From Caulobacter segnis (GTDB lineage: Bacteria; Pseudomonadota; Alphaproteobacteria; Caulobacterales; Caulobacteraceae): a DNA stretch of 63,174 nucleotides. Made by a program: the position numbers and the translations under genes. The stretch spans positions 1 through 63,174 of the forward strand of contig NZ_QFQZ01000019.1 of assembly GCF_003243465.1 (NCBI RefSeq), given 5' to 3'. Below are positions 24,271 through 33,116 of this stretch, piece after piece (position 1 is the first letter of the stretch; every line of letters starts with the position of its first letter). Under the pieces are notes generated by a model. That model had not been told where the DNA came from. It worked only from the letters and a program-made list of their open reading frames with translations, and made no database searches.

Positions 24271-26730
24271 ATGATGCAGACTTCATTCCGGCGGCGCGCC
24301 ATGGCGCTGGCCGCTTCGGTGGCTTTCATTGCGCTGTCGACGAGCGCCAGCGTGGCGGCCGAGGTCTATCGCACGCCCCCCGCGCCGATCGCCCAGATCC
24401 TCGACTCGCCGCAGACGCCGGGCGTCGCCGTCAGCCCCGATCGCAAGGTCCTAGTCCAGCTGGGCCGCGAGAACCTGCCGTCGATCGCGGCGGTGTCCGA
24501 TCCGATCCTTCGGCTGGCCGGCTATCGCATCAATCCGCGCACCAACGGGCCGATCGAGGCCCGCGCCAACTGGATGAACAGCCTGGCGTTCGAGGACGTC
24601 GCCACCGGCAAGGTCCGTCCGGTCAGCCTGCCCGCCGGCGCGCGCTTCATCGCGCCGAGCTGGGCGCCCGACGGTTCGAAGATGGCCTTCGTGCTCGACG
24701 CCAAGACCGGCCTGGAGCTGTGGGTCGCCGACGTGAAGACCGCCACGGCCCGCAAGGTGACCGAGCCGGTGGTCAACGCCGTGTTCGGCGGCGGCTACAG
24801 CTGGCTGCCGGACGGCTCGGGCCTGCTCGTCCAGACGATCGTCCCGGGACGCGGCGCGCCGCCGGTCGCGAGCACCACGCCGACCGGCCCGACCGTCCAG
24901 GAGTCCAAGGGGCGCGCCTCGGCGATCCGCACCTACCAGGACGTGCTGACCAACGCCCATGACGAGGCGCTGTTCGACTACTACTTCACCTCGCAGCTGA
25001 CCCGCGTCAGCCTAGCCGACGGCAAGGCTACGCCCATCGGCCAGCCGGGGATCATCGCCAGCGCCTCGATCTCGCCCGACGGCCAGTACCTGCTGACCTC
25101 GCGCCTGAAGCGGCCCTACAGCTATCTGGTCCCGGCCAACCTGTTCCCGACCGAGATCGCCGTCTCGACCATCGACGGCAAGCCGGTGAAGATGATCGCC
25201 GACCGGCCGCTGGCCGACACCCTGCCGCCGGCCTTCGACGCGACCTCGACCGGCCCGCGCTCGGTCGACTGGCGCGCCGACGCCCCGGCGACCCTGGTCT
25301 GGGCCGAGGCCCAGGACGGCGGCGATCCGCGCAAGAAGGTCGCCGTGCACGACAGCGTCTTCATGCTGGCCGCGCCGTTCTCGGCCGCCCCGACCAAGCT
25401 GATCGACCTCGACCAGCGCTATCGCGGCATCGAATGGGGCAAGAGCGACTTCGCCCTGCTGACCAGCCGCTGGTGGCAGACCCGCGCCGAAAAGCGCATC
25501 GCCATCGATCCCAGCAAGCCCGGCGCCGGCCGCGTGCTGCTCGAGCGCAACTACCAGGACCGCTACAACGATCCGGGCCGCCCGGTGACCCGCCGCGACG
25601 CCCATGGCGAGGAGCTGCTGCACTTCACGCCGGACGGCAAGGCGGTGTTCGTGTTCGGCGACGGCGCCTCGGCCAAGGGCGAGTTCCCGTTCGTGGGCCG
25701 CATGGCCCTGGCCGATGGCAAGACCACCAAGCTGTGGCAAGCCGAAGCGCCGTATTACGAGGCCCCGGTCGGCCTCGCCGACGAGGCGGGCAAGACCGTG
25801 ATCACGCGCCGCGAAAGCGCCAAGGATGCGCCGAACTACTTCATCCACGCGGTCGCCAAGGGGGCCAAGGCCAAGCCCCTGACCAGCTTCCCCGACCGCG
25901 CGCCGCAGTTCGCCGGCGTCACCAAGCAGACCATCACCTACAAGCGCGCCGACGGCGTGACCCTGTCGGGCGTGCTCTACCTGCCCGCCGGCTACGACAA
26001 GGCCAAGGACGGCCCGCTGCCGCTCTTGATGTGGGCCTATCCGGCCGAGTTCACCGACGCCAGCGTCGCCAGCCAGACCGTCGACGAGGGCAACCGCTTC
26101 ACCCGTCCGGGCGGCATCAGCCACCTGTTCCTGCTGACGCAGGGCTATGCGATCCTCGACAACCCGGCCTTCCCGATCATCGGCCAGAACGGCGCCGAGC
26201 CGAACGACACCTATGTCGAGCAGCTGGTGGCCGACGCTCAGGCCGCCGTCGACGCGGTGGTGGCGATGGGCGTGGCTGACCGGGACAAGATCGCCGTCGG
26301 CGGCCACAGCTATGGCGCGTTCATGACCGCCAACCTGCTGGCCCACACGCGCCTGTTCCGGGCCGGCATCGCCCGCTCGGGCGCCTACAACCGCACCCTG
26401 ACGCCGTTCGGCTTCCAGGCCGAACAGCGCACCTACTGGGAGGCGACCGACACCTATACGAAGATGAGCCCGTTCACCTACGCCCCGAACATCAAGGACC
26501 CGATCCTGCTGATCCACGGCGAGGCGGACGACAACCAGGGCACCTTCCCGATCCAGAGCGAGCGCTTCTATGCCGCGCTGAAGGGCGCGGGCGCGACCGT
26601 GCGCTACGTGACCCTGCCCAACGAGGCGCACGGCTACCGGGCGATGGAGTCGACCAAGCACACCCTCTGGGAAATGGTCGAGTGGATGAACAAGTACGTG
26701 AAGAACGCCCCCAAGCGCGACGCCAAGTAA
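24271..26730 (+). CDS. S9-family (prolyl oligopeptidase-type) peptidase, exported
   Basis: An 819-residue protein with a signal peptide of about 29 residues (SFRRRAMALAASVAFIALST). The N-terminal half is a beta-propeller-like region with repeated blocks such as PDGSKMAFVL and SPDGQYLL. The C-terminal alpha/beta hydrolase has Ser680 (GGHSYGAF), Asp753 (GEADDN) and His787 (EAHGY), a full triad. The sequence resembles glutamyl/dipeptidyl-peptidase-like S9 enzymes that process peptides in the periplasm. A hairpin at 26771 probably ends the transcript. Confidence 0.93.
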   Translation: MMQTSFRRRAMALAASVAFIALSTSASVAAEVYRTPPAPIAQILDSPQTPGVAVSPDRKVLVQLGRENLPSIAAVSDPILRLAGYRINPRTNGPIEARANWMNSLAFEDVATGKVRPVSLPAGARFIAPSWAPDGSKMAFVLDAKTGLELWVADVKTATARKVTEPVVNAVFGGGYSWLPDGSGLLVQTIVPGRGAPPVASTTPTGPTVQESKGRASAIRTYQDVLTNAHDEALFDYYFTSQLTRVSLADGKATPIGQPGIIASASISPDGQYLLTSRLKRPYSYLVPANLFPTEIAVSTIDGKPVKMIADRPLADTLPPAFDATSTGPRSVDWRADAPATLVWAEAQDGGDPRKKVAVHDSVFMLAAPFSAAPTKLIDLDQRYRGIEWGKSDFALLTSRWWQTRAEKRIAIDPSKPGAGRVLLERNYQDRYNDPGRPVTRRDAHGEELLHFTPDGKAVFVFGDGASAKGEFPFVGRMALADGKTTKLWQAEAPYYEAPVGLADEAGKTVITRRESAKDAPNYFIHAVAKGAKAKPLTSFPDRAPQFAGVTKQTITYKRADGVTLSGVLYLPAGYDKAKDGPLPLLMWAYPAEFTDASVASQTVDEGNRFTRPGGISHLFLLTQGYAILDNPAFPIIGQNGAEPNDTYVEQLVADAQAAVDAVVAMGVADRDKIAVGGHSYGAFMTANLLAHTRLFRAGIARSGAYNRTLTPFGFQAEQRTYWEATDTYTKMSPFTYAPNIKDPILLIHGEADDNQGTFPIQSERFYAALKGAGATVRYVTLPNEAHGYRAMESTKHTLWEMVEWMNKYVKNAPKRDAK

Positions 26731-26770
26731 GGCTCGCCAAGCCGGGATTTCCGTCACGGATCAGCCAACA

Positions 26771-26796
26771 CCCCGGGGTCCGAAAGGGCCTCGGGG
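26771..26796 (+). terminator. Probable terminator after the S9 peptidase
   Basis: A stem formed by CCCCG / CGGGG with inner GTCC / GGGC and a GAAA loop starts about 40 bases after the stop. No strong U-tract is present, so termination is likely but not certain. Confidence 0.5.
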
Positions 26797-26901
26797 CGGT
26801 TCCGCTTCCATATGTCGCAGGCGCTCGGCGTCTTGATAAGGGAGAGTGCATAGCCGCAGTGCTAGGTCGGATACGGTGGCTTTTGGAGAGACGCGCCGTT
26901 C

Positions 26902-28995
26902 ATGAGTCGGACATCCGCTCACCGCGCCTTTCGGCGAACGATGAACCTGATCGCCGGCGGCGAGTCGCTGGCGAGGGCGCTGGAGGCCATCGTCCAGGCG
27001 GTCGAGGCCGAGGACCCAACCATCGTTTGCAGCATCCTGCTGCTTGACGCCGAGCGCTGCCGCTTGACGCTGGGCGCCGCGCCCAGCCTGCCGGATTTCT
27101 ACAACGCGGCGATCGAGGGTATCGAAATCGGCCCCGCCGTCGGGTCCTGCGGCACGGCGGCCTATTTCGGCGAACGCGTGGTCGTCGAGGACATCCAGTC
27201 CAATCCTCTGTGGTCCGAGTTCAAGGAACTGGCGGCCCGGGCGGGGCTGGCGGCGTGCTGGTCGCAGCCGGTCAAGGCTCCGGATGGGACGGTGGTCGGC
27301 ACCTTCGCGATCTACCATCGCAAGATCGCCCGGCCGGACGAGGAAGACATCGCCTTCATCGAGGCGGCGGCCGACCTGGTAGCCCTCGCGATCGACCGGC
27401 GCCGCGCCGAACAGGAACTGGCGGCCAGCGAGGTTCGAGCGCGGCTCGCGGCCCAACAGGCCCTGGACACCGCTCAGAACCTGTCGAGCTTCTTCGACGT
27501 GTCGGCCGACCTGATGTGCATCCGCGACATGGACGGGCGTTTCGTCAAGGTGAACAGCGCCTGGGAAGCGGTGCTGGGCTATCCGGTCGAGACGCTGCAG
27601 GGCGAGCCCTTGCTGTCGCTGCTGCATCCCGACGACCTCGCCGCGACGCGCGAGAACATGGATCGGGCCGAGAGCGAAGGCGACGTCAACGGCTTCGTCA
27701 ACCGCTATCGCCGCGCGGACGGCTCCTACCGGCAGCTGGAATGGCGCGCCCGGCGGCGCGGCGGGCTGGTGTTCGGTGTCGCGCGGGACGTCACCGAGCG
27801 CTGTCGCATCGAGTCGGAGATGGCCGAAGCGCGCAACGCGGCCGAGGCCGCCAATCGGGCCAAGAACGACTTCCTGGCCAATATGAGCCATGAAATCCGC
27901 ACACCGCTGAACGGCGTCATCGGCATCGCCGCCGCGCTCCGTCAGACCTCCCTCACGCCACAGCAGGCCGAGATGGTCGCCCTGATCCGCCGCTCCGGCG
28001 AGACGCTTGAACGGCTGGTGTCGGATATTCTCGATGTCGCCAAGATCGAGGCGGGGCAGATGACGATCCAGCCTCAGGCCTTCGATTTGGATGCGGTGCT
28101 GGACGGCCTGCTCGACGTGGCGCGGCTGCGGGCCGAGGAAAAGGGTGTCGACCTCCGTGTCGAGCGCGCCGCCGCGGCGCGAGGCGCCTTCGTGGGCGAC
28201 AGCGTGCGGATCGGCCAGGTGCTGAACAACCTGCTGTCCAACGCCATCAAGTTCACCGACCAGGGCGAGGTGATCGTCCGGATCGACGTCGACGACTCCG
28301 GTGAGAGTCAGGTCGCGCGCCTCTGCGTCGAGGTCGAGGATACGGGCGTCGGCTTCGCCGCGGACAAGGCCGAGACCATCTTTCAACGCTTCAGCCAGGC
28401 CGATGGCACGATCACCCGCCGGTTCGGCGGCTCGGGTCTTGGCCTCTCGATCAGCCGGACGCTGGTCGAGATGATGGGCGGGGAGATCACGGCGTCGTCG
28501 CGGCCGGGTGTCGGCAGCTTGTTCCGGGTGGTCCTGCCGCTGGAGCGGACAGTCGTCGAGGCCGCCCCCGACCCCTGCGACACCGTTGTTCTCGACGTGC
28601 GAACCGAGGGGCTGCGGGTGCTGCTGGCGGAAGACCATCCGATCAACCAGCGCGTCGTTCAGCTGATCCTGGAGCCCTGCGGGGCGGCGGTGACCGTGGT
28701 CGAGAACGGGGCCGAGGCCGTCGAGGCCCTCTCGACCGGCGCCTACGACGTGGTGCTGATGGACATGCAGATGCCGGTCATGGATGGCCTGGCGGCGACG
28801 CGCGCCATCCGCGACAACGAGGCCCCGGGCCGGCGCACGCCGATCATCATGCTCAGCGCCAATGCCATGGCCAGTCACCGCGAGGACGCCTTGACCGCCG
28901 GGGCCGACCTGCATGTGGCAAAGCCGATCACGGTGGCGGCCTTGCTCGACGGCATCGGCCAGGTGATGAGCCCCGCGTTGCGTCGCGCGGGCTGA
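26902..28995 (+). CDS. GAF-PAS hybrid histidine kinase with receiver domain
   Basis: A 697-residue soluble hybrid kinase. Domain order is GAF (about 1-170, with GSCGTAAYFGERVVVEDI), PAS (about 195-310), HisKA with phosphoacceptor His330 in MSHEIRTPLNG, HATPase (DTGVGFA, GGSGLGLSI) and a C-terminal receiver with Asp621 in LMDMQMPVMDG. There are no membrane segments, so the signal is cytoplasmic, perhaps a redox or ligand input through GAF/PAS. No partner response regulator or HPt gene is next to it. Confidence 0.95.
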   Translation: MSRTSAHRAFRRTMNLIAGGESLARALEAIVQAVEAEDPTIVCSILLLDAERCRLTLGAAPSLPDFYNAAIEGIEIGPAVGSCGTAAYFGERVVVEDIQSNPLWSEFKELAARAGLAACWSQPVKAPDGTVVGTFAIYHRKIARPDEEDIAFIEAAADLVALAIDRRRAEQELAASEVRARLAAQQALDTAQNLSSFFDVSADLMCIRDMDGRFVKVNSAWEAVLGYPVETLQGEPLLSLLHPDDLAATRENMDRAESEGDVNGFVNRYRRADGSYRQLEWRARRRGGLVFGVARDVTERCRIESEMAEARNAAEAANRAKNDFLANMSHEIRTPLNGVIGIAAALRQTSLTPQQAEMVALIRRSGETLERLVSDILDVAKIEAGQMTIQPQAFDLDAVLDGLLDVARLRAEEKGVDLRVERAAAARGAFVGDSVRIGQVLNNLLSNAIKFTDQGEVIVRIDVDDSGESQVARLCVEVEDTGVGFAADKAETIFQRFSQADGTITRRFGGSGLGLSISRTLVEMMGGEITASSRPGVGSLFRVVLPLERTVVEAAPDPCDTVVLDVRTEGLRVLLAEDHPINQRVVQLILEPCGAAVTVVENGAEAVEALSTGAYDVVLMDMQMPVMDGLAATRAIRDNEAPGRRTPIIMLSANAMASHREDALTAGADLHVAKPITVAALLDGIGQVMSPALRRAG

Positions 28996-29088
28996 CGACG
29001 CGGGTTTCCCTTCACCTTTGCCGGCTGAACGCCTAAATCGGGCGGCCTGCGGCCCTGGGCCGCGAGACCTCCGTTTGGACTTGGCCGC

Positions 29089-30087
29089 GTGATCACCTTC
29101 CAGGACGTTTCGAAGACCTATGGCCAGGGCGGCCATGTCGCCTTGCGCGAGGTGTCGCTGTCGGTGGGCGCGGGCGAGGTGTTCGGCGTGATCGGCGCGT
29201 CGGGCGCGGGCAAGTCGACCCTGATCCGGCTGATCAATGGTCTTGAGACGCCAACCGGCGGTCGGGTGGTCGTCGACGGCGACGACGTGTCGGCCCTGGG
29301 CGTCGAGGGGCTGCGCGCCCTGCGCCGCCGGGTCGGGATGATCTTCCAGCACTTCAACCTGCTGTCGGGCAAGACCGTCGCCCAGAACGTCGCCTTCCCG
29401 CTGAAGCTGGCCGGCCGTCCCGCCGCCGAGGTCAAGGCGCGCACGGCCGAACTGCTGGAGCGCGTGGGCCTATCCGCCCACGCCGACAAGTATCCGGCCC
29501 AGCTGTCCGGCGGTCAGAAACAGCGCGTCGGCATCGCCCGCGCTCTCGCCACCGCGCCGAAGGTGCTGCTGTGCGACGAGGCCACCAGCGCCCTCGATCC
29601 CGAGACCACCGAGCAGATTCTCGACCTGATCTCCGGCCTGAACCGGGAGCTTGGCCTGACCATCGTGCTGATCACCCACGAGATGGACGTGGTCCGGCGG
29701 GTCTGCGATCGCGTGGCCGTGCTGGAAGCCGGCCGCGTGGTGGAAGAGGGCGCCGTCGAGGACGTCTTCCTGCATCCGGCCAGCGACACCGCCCGCCGCT
29801 TCGTGCGCGAGGCCGACGGCGAGGCGGCGGCCGCGCCCGGCGTCGGCGGCCGCCTGGTGCGCCTCACCTTCAAGGGCGAGGCGACCTACAAGCCGGTGCT
29901 GGGCGAGGTCGCCCGCGCCACCGGCGTCGACTATTCGATCCTGGGTGGCCGCATCCACCGGCTGCGCGAGACGCCCTACGGCCAGCTGACCCTGGCCCTG
30001 ACCGGCGGCGATGTCGCCGCCGCGATCGCTCAGTTCGAGGCGTCCGGCGTTCGGATCGACGACCTGACCGGGGAGGCCGCCCGATGA
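29089..30087 (+). CDS. metN: Methionine ABC transporter ATP-binding protein
   Basis: A 332-residue ATPase. Walker A is GASGAGKST at about 36-44, the signature LSGGQKQRVGIARAL, and Walker B VLLCDEATSALDPETTEQIL. The C-terminal approximately 90 residues form the ferredoxin-like NIL/ACT regulatory domain that binds methionine and gives trans-inhibition. It starts at GTG 29089 and ends overlapping metI by ATGA. It energises high-affinity uptake of D/L-methionine with MetI and MetQ. No riboswitch is visible in the short upstream gap. Confidence 0.96.
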   Translation: MITFQDVSKTYGQGGHVALREVSLSVGAGEVFGVIGASGAGKSTLIRLINGLETPTGGRVVVDGDDVSALGVEGLRALRRRVGMIFQHFNLLSGKTVAQNVAFPLKLAGRPAAEVKARTAELLERVGLSAHADKYPAQLSGGQKQRVGIARALATAPKVLLCDEATSALDPETTEQILDLISGLNRELGLTIVLITHEMDVVRRVCDRVAVLEAGRVVEEGAVEDVFLHPASDTARRFVREADGEAAAAPGVGGRLVRLTFKGEATYKPVLGEVARATGVDYSILGGRIHRLRETPYGQLTLALTGGDVAAAIAQFEASGVRIDDLTGEAAR

Positions 30088-30758
30088 GCGCCGGAACCTT
30101 CGACTTCTCGAACGTGGATTGGAGCGAGATCGCCCAGGCCACGCTGGACACCCTGGCCATGCTGGGCGGCTCCATGGTGCTGACCATCGCCCTGGGCCTG
30201 CCGCTGGGCGTGATCCTGTTCCTGACCGGCAAGGGCCAGATGCTGGAGAACCGCCTGGCCAACGGCGCGCTGTCGCTGCTGGTCAACATCCTGCGCTCGG
30301 TGCCGTTCGTGATCCTGCTGATCGTGATGATCCCGCTGACCGTGGCCCTGGTCGGCACCTCGCTGGGCGTGGCCGGCGCGATTCCGCCGCTGGTCGCGGG
30401 CGCCGCGCCGTTCTTCGCCCGCCTGGTCGAGACCGCCCTGCGCGAGGTCGACAAGGGCGTGGTCGAGGCCAGCTTCGCCATGGGGGCCAAGCGGCGGCAG
30501 GTGGTGCTGGGCGCGCTATTGCCCGAGGCCCTGCCGGGCCTGATCGCCGCGGCGACCGTCACCGCCATCGCGCTCGTGGGCTACACCGCCATGGCCGGCG
30601 TGGTCGGCGCGGGCGGCCTGGGAGACCTGGCCGTGCGCTTCGGTTACCAGCGCTTCCAGACGGACGTGATGGTCGTGACCGTGGTGCTGATGCTGGTGCT
30701 GGTGCAAGTGCTGCAGATGGTCGGCGACGCGGTGGTGCGCCGCGTTTCGAACAAGTAG
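30084..30758 (+). CDS. metI: Methionine ABC transporter permease
   Basis: A 224-residue inner-membrane permease with about five helices and the binding-protein-dependent transport EAA-type loop (EASFAMGAKRRQVVLGALLPEA). Helices include MLGGSMVLTIALGLPLGVILF and VTAIALVGYTAMAGVVGAGG. The ATG overlaps the metN stop (ATGA), so the two are translationally coupled. A small gene of unknown function follows 9 bases later. Confidence 0.96.
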   Translation: MSAGTFDFSNVDWSEIAQATLDTLAMLGGSMVLTIALGLPLGVILFLTGKGQMLENRLANGALSLLVNILRSVPFVILLIVMIPLTVALVGTSLGVAGAIPPLVAGAAPFFARLVETALREVDKGVVEASFAMGAKRRQVVLGALLPEALPGLIAAATVTAIALVGYTAMAGVVGAGGLGDLAVRFGYQRFQTDVMVVTVVLMLVLVQVLQMVGDAVVRRVSNK

Positions 30759-30767
30759 GAGCGGGCC

Positions 30768-31109
30768 ATGACCGACGAACACATCGAAACCCACTGGGAC
30801 CCCGCCTTCGCCGCGACCCTGATCGGCAAGACCCTGCTGATGAACCTGACCTTCCTCGACGACGACGGCGAAGTGGTCGAGCGCCAGCAGTTCTTCGGCG
30901 TGGTGATCGACGCCGACGAGGGGGAGGGGATCGTCCTCGACCTCCTGGGCGAACACGATGGCGACACCTATACGCTGCCGCCGCAGACCTCGGCCATCAA
31001 GGCGGCCGAGCCGGGCGTGATCAGCCTGGGCGGCGACAAGCCCGACTTCGTGGCCAGCTGGATCATCCACGGCGAACCGGAGCCGGAAGCGGCCAACGAC
31101 ATCGAATAG
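30768..31109 (+). CDS. Unknown small acidic protein inside the met importer operon
   Basis: A 113-residue soluble protein, very acidic (LDDDGEV, DADEGEG, GEHDGD) with a central ISLGGDKPD. GGAGCGGGCC precedes the ATG. It lies between metI and metQ with short spacing, so it is almost certainly co-transcribed. It has no domain that I recognise. Placement in an otherwise canonical metNIQ suggests a link with methionine import or its regulation, but this is inference. Confidence 0.75.
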   Translation: MTDEHIETHWDPAFAATLIGKTLLMNLTFLDDDGEVVERQQFFGVVIDADEGEGIVLDLLGEHDGDTYTLPPQTSAIKAAEPGVISLGGDKPDFVASWIIHGEPEPEAANDIE

Positions 31110-31202
31110 GCGAGCCTGGCGGACCTCTCAGGAAATCTGATTTCCTCGTCTTGCCGTATCAGGGCAAAAGCCTACCTCTACGATCGCCTTATGGAGCCGT
31201 TC

Positions 31203-32009
31203 ATGGCCGCCCGCCGCGCTGTTCTCGTCCTCGGTCTCGCCGCCATGACCCTCGCGGCTTGCGGTCCCAAGACGCCCAAGGCCAGCGACCCCAACACCCT
31301 GACCGTCGCGGCCACGGCCATCCCGCACGCCGAGGTGCTGGAGTTCATCAAGCCGAAGCTGGCGGCCGAGGGGCTGAACCTGCATATCAAGGTCTTCAAC
31401 GACTACGTCCAGCCCAACGTCCAGGTGGCCGAGAAGCGGATCGATGTCAGCTATTTCGAGACCCTGCCGTACCTGGAGACCTTCAACCGCGACAAGGGCA
31501 CGAACCTGATTCCGATCCAGGGCGTCCACGTCGAGCCGATCGGGACCTATTCGGCCAAGTGGAAGTCGATCGCCGAGGTTCCGACCGGCGCCACGATCGC
31601 CATCCCGAACGACGCCAGCACCGAGGGCCGAGCCCTGATCCTGCTGGCCAAGAACGGCGTCATCGGCCTCAAGGACCCGGCCAACGCCCTGTCGAGCCTG
31701 AAGGACATCACCAGCAATCCCAAGGACCTGAAGTTCAAGGAGCTGGAGGCGCCGTCGCTGCCCCGCGTGCTGAACCAGGTCGACCTGGCGGTGATCAACA
31801 CCAACTACGCCCTCGACGCCAAGCTGAACCCCAGCAAGGACGCCCTGATCATCGAGGACAAGACCAGCCCCTACGTGAACTACCTGGTCGGCCGTCCGGA
31901 CAACAAGGATGACCCGCGGGTGAAGAAGCTGGCCGCGGCGCTGACCTCACCGGAGGTGAAGGCCTTCATCGAGAAGAAGTATTCCGGCGCGGTGGTGCCG
32001 GCGTTCTAG
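31203..32009 (+). CDS. metQ: Methionine-binding lipoprotein of the ABC importer
   Basis: A substrate-binding protein of the NlpA/MetQ family. Signal and lipobox are MAARRAVLVLGLAAMTLAAC; the Cys becomes the lipid-modified N-terminus. HAEVLEF, FNDYVQPN, VSYFETLPYL and AIPNDASTEGRALIL are family landmarks. ATG 31203 is preferred over 31191 because GGAG sits six bases before it. It should bind methionine in the periplasm and deliver it to MetNI. The gene ends right before an intergenic repeat at 32.02 kb. Confidence 0.95.
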   Translation: MAARRAVLVLGLAAMTLAACGPKTPKASDPNTLTVAATAIPHAEVLEFIKPKLAAEGLNLHIKVFNDYVQPNVQVAEKRIDVSYFETLPYLETFNRDKGTNLIPIQGVHVEPIGTYSAKWKSIAEVPTGATIAIPNDASTEGRALILLAKNGVIGLKDPANALSSLKDITSNPKDLKFKELEAPSLPRVLNQVDLAVINTNYALDAKLNPSKDALIIEDKTSPYVNYLVGRPDNKDDPRVKKLAAALTSPEVKAFIEKKYSGAVVPAF

Positions 32010-32020
32010 GGGCAGGCTCT

Positions 32021-32128
32021 GCTCCCCCTCTGGGGGAGCTCTCACGAAGTGACTGAGGGGGGCTAATGCGGGATAGACCGAGCTGCCCCCTCCGGCCCGC
32101 TGTGCCACCTCCTCCTGAGGGGGAGGAG
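32021..32128. repeat. Intergenic palindromic repeat element after metQ
   Basis: Three stem-loops lie in about 110 bases: GCTCCCCC/GGGGGAGC (32021-32039), GAGGGGG/CCCCCTC around 32055-32092, and CTCCTCC/GGAGGAG (32109-32128), the last followed by GATTTTG. The layout resembles the repetitive palindromic intergenic elements of Caulobacter genomes. It differs from the GTCATCCC family at 45.9 and 49.8 kb. It probably ends the metNIQ transcript. Confidence 0.6.
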
Positions 32129-32193
32129 AGGATTTTGTAGCGCCCTCTAACATTTCAGCCTACCTATCAGCGCTCGCACGCCTCGGAGTCTCC

Positions 32194-32925
32194 ATGGCCT
32201 CGCCTTCGCTGAAGTCGCCCGCCGATCGTCGGCTGGTGCTGGACGTCGCCAATTCCTCCGGCCTTGAGGACTGGGCGCCCGACCTGCAGAAGACAAAGGT
32301 CTACGAGCAGATCCTGCTGGACCTGATCCTCGGCGAGTTGAAGGCCGGGTCGCGCCTGGACGAGCAGTCGCTGGCCGCGCGTTACGAGGCTGGGCTGGCG
32401 GGCGTGCGCGACGCCCTGGGGCGGCTGGCGCTGGAGGGCCTCGTCATGCGCCGCGCGCGATCGGGCACCATGGTGGCGCCGCTGGATCTGGTGGAGCTGC
32501 GCCAGGGCTATGAGGCCCGCGTGCTGATCGAGCCGCATTGCGCCGCCCTGGCGGCCCGCAACGCCTCCAAGGCCGAGGCCCAGGCCATGTACGACGTCTT
32601 CGCGGACGGGGAGGCGGCCGCGCGAACCTGCGACCTGCCGGCGCTGGTCGCCATGGACCTGCGCTTCCACGCCGCCGTCGCCCGGGCCTCCGGCAACCTA
32701 GCCCTGGCCCGCATTCTCATCCCGCTGCAGCACAAGGCGGCGCGGTTCTGGGTGTTCTCGTTCAACGGCGCCAGCGAGCAGGAGCTGATCGACGAGATCG
32801 AAGAGCACCGCGAGGTCGCCCGCGTCATCGGTGGCGGCGACGCCGAAGCCTCGCGCGCGGCGATGCTGCGAATCCTGAATGTCCAGCCCGAAGCCCAGAC
32901 CCGGCCACACGTCGGCGCGGCCTGA
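32194..32925 (+). CDS. GntR-family (FCD) transcriptional regulator
   Basis: A 243-residue regulator. The winged helix spans about residues 35-100 (KVYEQILLDLILGELKAGSRL, LAARYEAGLAGVRDALGRLALEGLV, ARSGTMVAP). The FCD domain follows with the Asp/His metal-type residues MDLRFHAAVARASGN and EEHREVARVI. FadR-class proteins of this type bind carboxylic-acid ligands. It precedes a TonB receptor and an MFS carrier on the same strand and is their most likely regulator. Confidence 0.9.
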   Translation: MASPSLKSPADRRLVLDVANSSGLEDWAPDLQKTKVYEQILLDLILGELKAGSRLDEQSLAARYEAGLAGVRDALGRLALEGLVMRRARSGTMVAPLDLVELRQGYEARVLIEPHCAALAARNASKAEAQAMYDVFADGEAAARTCDLPALVAMDLRFHAAVARASGNLALARILIPLQHKAARFWVFSFNGASEQELIDEIEEHREVARVIGGGDAEASRAAMLRILNVQPEAQTRPHVGAA

Positions 32926-33017
32926 TACGCACCTCCCGCCCCGCCAGTTCGCGGGCGCGCCCTTTCGTCGCAATTTCCGCTGAGTGACCTGAGACTTCGA
33001 CGCCACACCCTCTTCGT

Positions 33018-33045
33018 AATCCCTTCTGAAATGTCAGAAGGGATT
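33018..33045. promoter_or_regulatory. Perfect 12-base inverted repeat between gntR and the TonB receptor
   Basis: Arms AATCCCTTCTGA / TCAGAAGGGATT enclose AATG, followed by TTTT ending at 33047. It lies 93 bases after the GntR stop and about 70 before the receptor ATG. It may be an intrinsic terminator of gntR (short U-tract) or an operator or leader element of the receptor gene. The sequence alone cannot decide. Confidence 0.55.
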
Positions 33046-33116
33046 TTGACGATCATCAAGGGATCACCAGATATCGGGGCCGCAACCGCCGAGCTTCGGC
33101 GCAAGGACCCGATGCG

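Noticed and set aside
25012..26757. A 581-codon minus-strand frame opposite the S9 peptidase
   Set aside because: Antisense shadow without start or domain.
28996..29088. Possible SAM riboswitch upstream of metN
   Set aside because: The gap is only 93 bases and no conserved riboswitch core is visible.
26761..29352. An 863-codon minus-strand frame opposite the hybrid kinase and metN
   Set aside because: Shadow of real genes on the plus strand; composition is typical of antisense frames and no motifs are present.
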